This document shows, piece after piece, positions 9,201 through 13,179 of a stretch of DNA of 13,179 nt (within the stretch, counting starts at the first letter, position 1; every line of letters starts with the position of its first letter). The position numbers and the translations under genes were made by a program. The notes under the pieces were generated by a model, which ran no database searches, was not told where the DNA came from, and worked only from the letters and a program-made list of their open reading frames with translations. This DNA is from Prototheca cutis (lineage: Eukaryota > Chlorophyta > Trebouxiophyceae > Chlorellales > Chlorellaceae): contig BCIH01000010.1 of NCBI GenBank assembly GCA_002897115.2, positions 620,243 to 633,421 of the forward strand, in the 5' to 3' direction.

Positions 9201-10391
9201 GGCGGCGGCCAAGGCGCCGAATCAACCAACCGGTGCGCTGCTGCTTCCTGTTGGCTTAGAGTCAGGCAAGGATGCCATGATCAAAGAATGGGTATACGCA
9301 ACCACCTGTGTTGCAGTGTAAGATGGTGTGGCCCCCCGACACAGCCCTTCCCCGAAGATGCCCGGTTCGTGCTCTAACAGCAGTCCCACTGTGGCGCAGC
9401 AGCAGGGTACCTTCAAAAAAATGTGTTCGGTCGTCCCGTCCTCTTGACGTGCAGGTTCACGCCTGTCGCGTTGAAGTGGGCCTCAGCGTTGTTGTCGGGA
9501 GCAGAGCAGAAGCATCAGGGGATTGATCTCTTTGGCAGGGATGAATTCCTACTAGGCCGCCTGCTGACAACGCTCGGTAAGCCTGGGTCATCCAGAGCAG
9601 CTTGTTCCTGAAGCGATGCTGATAATGTCGTCTGTTCTTTGTTTTATTGTTGGCTGGGCGGCGAGGGACTAGCCGTCAGACCCTCGTATGGCAACCAATG
9701 GCCAGTCCCATGAACCTGATGGACACACCAAGTTATGATAAACCCCTTCAACGACCCTCACCCAGGGTCCTTCCTGGAGGCTGCAAGTGGGTCATTGGAA
9801 GCCGTTGGCCTGGCGGCCGCGACGTTGGAGCTGATCCGGTGCGGCCCTGTGCACGCACACACCGAGCCCTTTGTGCGGCGTGCAGCGCTGCTGGCCAGTG
9901 CACAGGTTGGTGGGAGGCGGGGTGGGGTTGCGGGGGGTGAGGTCGAGGAGGACCCCTCGAATGTGGTTTTGGAAACTCATGAAACAAGCAGCAATCGACA
10001 GCCACACCTATATCTGCTGCCACAGGCAGTGTATGCCGTGCCATCCGACGTGCTGGGCACTGCACTGGCGACAGGGTCTTTGGAAGCAAAGACCAGCTAC
10101 TCGGACACCGTGCTGGCAGGGCTGGTGGAGTGGGTGGGTGGCTGGGCACGTGAGCTTGGACGCAACGACTCCGACCCCACGGCTCGGGGCATGGCCGAGT
10201 CGGTGGAGCGGCTGCAAGCCCATGCTGTGGGATCCGCGCTGCGGTCAGCGGCTGCATCGCCGCGGGGACGCACACTGCTTGACCACGGCGTGCTCCGCCT
10301 GCCGGACGGCTCGCCCGCGCGACTGCTGTCTGGAGCTCGCATGACAGCTGCGGCCTCTGTCCAAGAAATTGCCCTGCCGACGCCGTTGTGA
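6247..10391 (+). CDS. TEL2: TEL2/TELO2 telomere length regulation protein (TTT complex co-chaperone), eight exons
   Basis: Exons: 6247-6665, 6790-8180, 8364-8507, 8627-8723, 8891-9232, 9455-9576, 9766-9905, 10026-10391; 3021 bases, 1006 residues plus TGA, with phases that agree. TEL2 with TTI1 and TTI2 links HSP90/R2TP to newly made PIKK kinases (TOR, ATM, ATR and others). The N-terminal half is an alpha-solenoid-like, Leu/Ala-rich region. Diagnostic features are ISSHLGS...EVRRRGMRVGHALSKIL (about 482-506), an acidic Ser tract (SDDE at 583-586, PYDL, SDEE at 600-603), and the conserved TEL2 domain of exons 3-5 (about 605-735) with LYSPSLDTHQRVALLSVL. A Gly/Ser/Gln-rich insert follows (about 735-795), then RFTPVALKWASALL and the C-terminal HTEPFVRRAALLASA. 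Human TELO2 has 837 residues, so this one is long, as algal proteins often are. ATG at 6247 is followed at once by a second ATG in better context. Exon 2 is unusually long at 1391 bases. Confidence 0.94.
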
Positions 10392-10814
10392 ATGAATGGT
10401 TGCTGTGTGCTGGTGTCATGTTGCCATCACAGGACTGGCATCCCGCTCCTGTCACAGCACTGAAGAGAGAGCGAGAGGTGTATTCATGACGGCCAGGCGA
10501 TTCATTTGGAGAGGGTCTGCTGGAGGTCTGGAATGGATGCTGGCGACGCAGCACCTGACTCCTGGGACATCAGTGCTTACACAAGCCCACCCATGACACA
10601 ACAANGGTTCAATCTTACATCTGCAGACCAGATCCTATCAAAATTTCCAATCGGGGAGACTGAGACTCGTCCAGGGCGGCAGCTCCATGATGGTTTCCTG
10701 CCAGTTCCCATGGGCCCCTGTTGCCGCTGCTCTTTGGCATCAGTCAGACCCGCTCGTTTCCTGCGTCGGCCAGTCGGACTGCCGGCACCACCGCGGCTCA
10801 ACCAGCCCTCTGCC
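10392..10814. other. Convergent 3' interval between TEL2 and the ceramide synthase gene
   Basis: About 420 bases holding the 3' ends of both genes. No supported coding frame is present. One base is ambiguous at 10605. Candidate TGTAA signals occur for the minus-strand gene only; I find none on the plus strand for TEL2. Confidence 0.5.
10615..10619 (-). terminator. Candidate poly(A) signal TGTAA of the ceramide synthase gene
   Basis: TTACA on the plus strand reads as TGTAA in the direction of the ceramide synthase gene, about 200 bases past its stop at 10815. A second copy lies further on at 10577-10581. Either could be the signal, or both could be chance matches. Confidence 0.35.
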
Positions 10815-12185
10815 TCAGTCCTCGCGGCTGTCCTGGATTTCGCCAGCGAATATTCGGCGACAGGCCACACGGAGGATGAGCAGGAACCAGTAGCAGTGCA
10901 TGGCCAGCAGCGCCATGAGCAGGGCGTTGAAGGCACTCAAGCATGGCGGCCGGTGTCCCAGCACCTCGACAATCTCGTGCCGCGTCGAGGCCAGCACCGT
11001 CTGGGGGAAGAAAGAGAGCCGCAGCACAGCCCAGGCCGTCGCAAAAGCTACAAACAGCGACGTAGCCACGCCATCGCGGCCGGCGTACTTGGCAAGCTTG
11101 GAAGCCTCCATGAGGACATCACACAAGTCATGCAGGCCCATGATCACTGCACCCACTCGCAGGAAGCTGCCAAGAAGGTGGTCGGCATTTTTTGAAGGAT
11201 TGGTGCAGAGAAGTTGGGGTTCAAGGGTCCTCCAAGCCTTCCCCCTTGTGGCATCTTTCCACAGCCATCCCCGCCCAAGCATGGGGCTTCCTGCCACGCA
11301 CCACCCCATCAGCCCATGCACAACTTCAGGAAAAAGACCGACAACCCCTCCGTACTTGAGCTTCAAGGACAGCGCGATGAGTGCGGCGGTGACAAAGTGA
11401 TGCAGCATCATGACGTGAAAGTCTCCACGCCGTGCCTCCCACCAGGCCAGCATAAAGGCACTGGCGATGTAAAAAGAAAGCTCAGCATAGTACAGACCCA
11501 CAAGCGCAGCACTGTGGAAGGAGACACAAGATTGTGGGGAGGCCGGGGCAGATGGAAGGTGTTTTGGGTCGGGGCACCGCACCTGTGCAACCACCCCCAT
11601 CCTGTCCTGTACTGGTTTAAATTAACATGCCTGTGCTGCAACAATCAAAGACAATCATGCAATCACCTCCTCTCCCTTTCTTTCCACGCCACGTGCCTCC
11701 ATCAGAAGCAGCGCACCTGTGATCGTGGCCTGGCCAGCCGAGCCAGAGGCGGGTGGTATCATCCAGCCACCGCTCCCCCCACACAATGCTCACGGACAGG
11801 GCACTCAGCCCGCTGTACACTAGCAGTTTCCATGCACTCTCTCGGAACTTGCTTTGCTGGACAAGGAGCGGCACGCCATGCAGGTGCTTGGAGGGCCGGA
11901 CGCAGGCTTGGCTCAACGGCTGCAATGTCCGGGGGGAGCAGGCAGCAATGGTGGCGAGGAAGCCCGACGAGTCACGCAGCAGTACTCACAGCAACCAAGT
12001 TTCCAGGTGAGGCATGTGTCCCTTGGAACAGATAGTGCATCATGACTTGTCTTCACTGACCCGCGGTGCCACCCCTGTGTCACACACAAACTCACCTGAA
12101 ACAGGAGGTAGCTGAGGCCCCACCTGACCGCCGGCACCAACGCTGCCAAGCCTGCGAGGAGGGATGGGTATCCAATGACAGCGAT
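10815..12185 (-). CDS. LAG1: Ceramide synthase, LAG1 family (TLC domain), 5' end incomplete
   Basis: Exons in reading order: 12185-12096, 11919-11717, 11511-11356, 11166-10815; 801 bases, 266 residues plus TGA, with phases that agree. The enzyme N-acylates sphingoid bases with acyl-CoA in the endoplasmic reticulum. The first exon shown reads VRWGLSYLLFQ and joins to PLSQ, as in the first membrane span and PLA motif of plant homologues. Then come KFRESAWKLL, WLGWPGHDHSAALVGLYYAEL, WEARRGDFHVMMLHHFVT (Lag1 His pair at 135-136, counted from the first residue shown) and NFLRVGAVIMGLHDLCDVLMEASK (conserved Asp163 and Asp166). A hydrophobic C-terminal span has CYWFLLILR, and the tail is EIQDSRED, a normal short acidic end. 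Plant LAG1 proteins have about 300 residues, so only about 20-40 N-terminal residues are missing. A weak candidate first exon lies at 12333-12277. The Lag1 and HD-x-x-D motifs argue against a TRAM-type TLC protein. Confidence 0.9.
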
Positions 12186-12276
12186 CTGATCACATATTTA
12201 TGGAACCTGCCGTGCACTGGGATCACTCTATGCCGCATAACACGGACGCACATGTCACGAGAACAATGGTCTCGAC

Positions 12277-12333
12277 CGATTNCTGCGACAGGCGAGCTGC
12301 CTCCCAGCACGCCCCCGCTTCTGCCCACGTCAT
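12277..12333 (-). CDS. Candidate first coding exon of the ceramide synthase gene
   Basis: An ATG at 12333 opens a 19-codon frame beginning MTWAEAGACWEAARL. It ends before a GTCGAG that could serve as a weak 5' splice site in the phase needed for the exon at 12185, leaving a 91-base intron. One codon contains the ambiguous base at 12282. Plant LAG1 proteins often begin with a short Trp- and Glu-containing segment, which fits loosely. The true first exon could lie further upstream. Confidence 0.25.
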
Positions 12334-12767
12334 GCCGTCACATGTTTTTGACCGCGCATTCACTGCACTGTATCCGCATATGAGCTCTGAGGCTCCCAAC
12401 GATTGGCTTCTGCCTTGCAAACGCGCCCGTGCCTTTGGCGCTTTACGTAAGCGGTGGTGGGGGGCTGGGTGGCCCCCCCAAGTGAACAGCACAAATATTC
12501 GAAGATGGACCCTGCAGGAGGGTCCCCAGACAGACGGGTACAGATCAAAGTATTACACCGCCAACAGGCCCAACTCTGACTCATGGCGCGGTCGAGTCGG
12601 TGCGCATTCGTGACAGAGAGCAACAGAAGGGGTCATAAGATGCACGAGGATGTGGTTTCACGTTTCCGCGCAGTGGGCCGAGGCCCTCACCGCTGGCAGC
12701 ACTCACACATTGTCGCAACGTCAATGATTACAAAGCTAGGTCACAACACGGTATGTCCGTCCGGTGG
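12334..12767. other. Interval between the inositol kinase stop and the ceramide synthase 5' end
   Basis: About 430 bases on which the 3' end of the inositol phosphate kinase gene and the promoter of the ceramide synthase gene must lie, both read on the minus strand. No other coding sequence is supported. Confidence 0.45.
12728..12732 (-). terminator. Candidate poly(A) signal TGTAA of the inositol phosphate kinase gene
   Basis: TTACA on the plus strand reads TGTAA about 36 bases past the TAG at 12770-12768. A second copy is at 12553-12557. The positions fit a green-algal signal, but the word is short. Confidence 0.4.
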
Positions 12768-12979
12768 CTAGCACCCAATGGAGTCTGGCAAGTCGGCCGC
12801 CTGGACATGCTGGAGGCGCTGAGTCAGCGAGGCCAGCCCTCGGTAAAAGTTGTCGTCGCGGCGCGGGCAAGCCGGCCGAAAGCTGTGCGCGAAGTCTACC
12901 AGGCGCACACGCACCTTTGCAGACGCAGCGTCTGGCATGACGGGGTTGGCGGGGCCATAGATGGGAATGTGGAAATGGT
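12768..12979 (-). CDS. Inositol polyphosphate kinase (IPMK/IP6K family), C-terminal exon
   Basis: The last 70 codons of a minus-strand gene, ending in TAG (12770-12768). The stretch KVRVRLVDFAHSF followed after a short basic loop by DDNFYRGLASLTQRLQ matches the C-terminal signature of the inositol polyphosphate kinase family: the DFAH motif holds the metal-binding aspartate, and D-x-x-F/Y-x-x-GL-x-x-L is the closing helix. These enzymes add phosphates to inositol phosphates, giving InsP4-InsP5 (IPMK/IPK2) or pyrophosphates (IP6K). The catalytic N-terminal part lies beyond the window, so the subtype cannot be set. The exon start is chosen at an AAAAG/AC junction because a TGA (12986-12984) interrupts the same frame just upstream. 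CCAG/AC at about 12928 is another possible junction. The frame is open again from 12987 to the C run. Confidence 0.82.
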
Positions 12980-13086
12980 CTTTTCATTGTCGTTTGTAGA
13001 CATGGCGCGGGTGCGGGGCCACATACACGGGGAGGCGGTCCGACCTCGTGCCTGCCGCTACCCAAGGCAAGAACTTGCACCCTTGC

Positions 13087-13088
<2 letters not shown>

Positions 13089-13179
<91 letters not shown>
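13089..13179. repeat. Terminal poly-C run (91 C), probable artefact
   Basis: The window ends in 91 uninterrupted C. It is not a telomere repeat of the plant/algal TTTAGGG type. A pure homopolymer at an edge, together with isolated N bases elsewhere (687, 695, 4011, 10605, 12282), points to low-quality sequence or an assembly end rather than biology. Confidence 0.85.

Noticed and set aside
9748..10554. A 268-codon minus-strand open frame
   Set aside because: It is antisense to TEL2 exons 7 and 8, Pro/His/Arg-rich, with no recognisable domain.
12736..13080. A 114-codon minus-strand open frame in the kinase region
   Set aside because: It is offset from the frame that encodes the VDFAH signature and has only Arg/Pro/Ala-rich sequence.
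13089..13179. Telomere or i-motif-forming tract
   Set aside because: There is no TTTAGGG-type unit and no interruption of the C run; artefact is more likely.
1..13179. A bacterial defence island, phage, CRISPR array or biosynthetic operon
   Set aside because: The genes are intron-split eukaryotic housekeeping and lipid genes on both strands; no spacer-repeat array, integrase, tRNA or rRNA sequence was recognised.

Overview
The window reads as nuclear DNA of a GC-rich, intron-rich unicellular eukaryote. Genes are compact, split by short GT-AG introns of about 110 to 245 bases, and carried on both strands. The gene content and some TGTAA motifs past stop codons suit a green alga, perhaps a trebouxiophyte of the Chlorella type; the organism call is inference. 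Nothing resembles a bacterial operon, plasmid, phage or CRISPR locus. Most genes appear only after splicing: I joined exons by hand and required splice sites, reading phase and family motifs to agree.

Layout: (1) 1-349, minus, the 5' part of an unrecognised gene running off the left edge. About 283 bases further on, at 516-632, lies a diverged copy of its first exon with an early stop. (2) 1214-3598, plus, an eight-exon PLP-dependent aminotransferase of the 1-aminocyclopropane-1-carboxylate (ACC) synthase-like group, 436 codons. (3) 5735-3892, minus, a five-exon N-acylphosphatidylethanolamine phospholipase D (NAPE-PLD) with a zinc metallo-hydrolase fold, 376 codons from a provisional start; its N-terminus is uncertain. 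(4) 6247-10391, plus, an eight-exon TEL2/TELO2 co-chaperone for PIKK kinases, 1006 codons. (5) 12185-10815, minus, four exons of a LAG1-type ceramide synthase (TLC domain), lacking a certain first exon. (6) 12979-12768, minus, the last exon of an inositol polyphosphate kinase whose 5' part lies beyond the window. The right edge is a run of 91 C, most likely an assembly or sequencing artefact.

Genes 2/3 and 4/5 are convergent pairs. Genes 3/4 are divergent and share about 0.5 kb of upstream DNA. Genes 6/5 are in tandem. Two genes concern membrane lipids (N-acylethanolamine and ceramide synthesis), and TEL2 and the inositol phosphate kinase have been linked through CK2 in animals, but neighbours in such a genome need not share a pathway. 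I see no evidence of a cluster acting as one system and no convincing new system. The best leads are the duplicated unknown exon, the algal NAPE-PLD, the conserved acidic phospho-motif in TEL2, and four introns that could be retained without breaking the reading frame.
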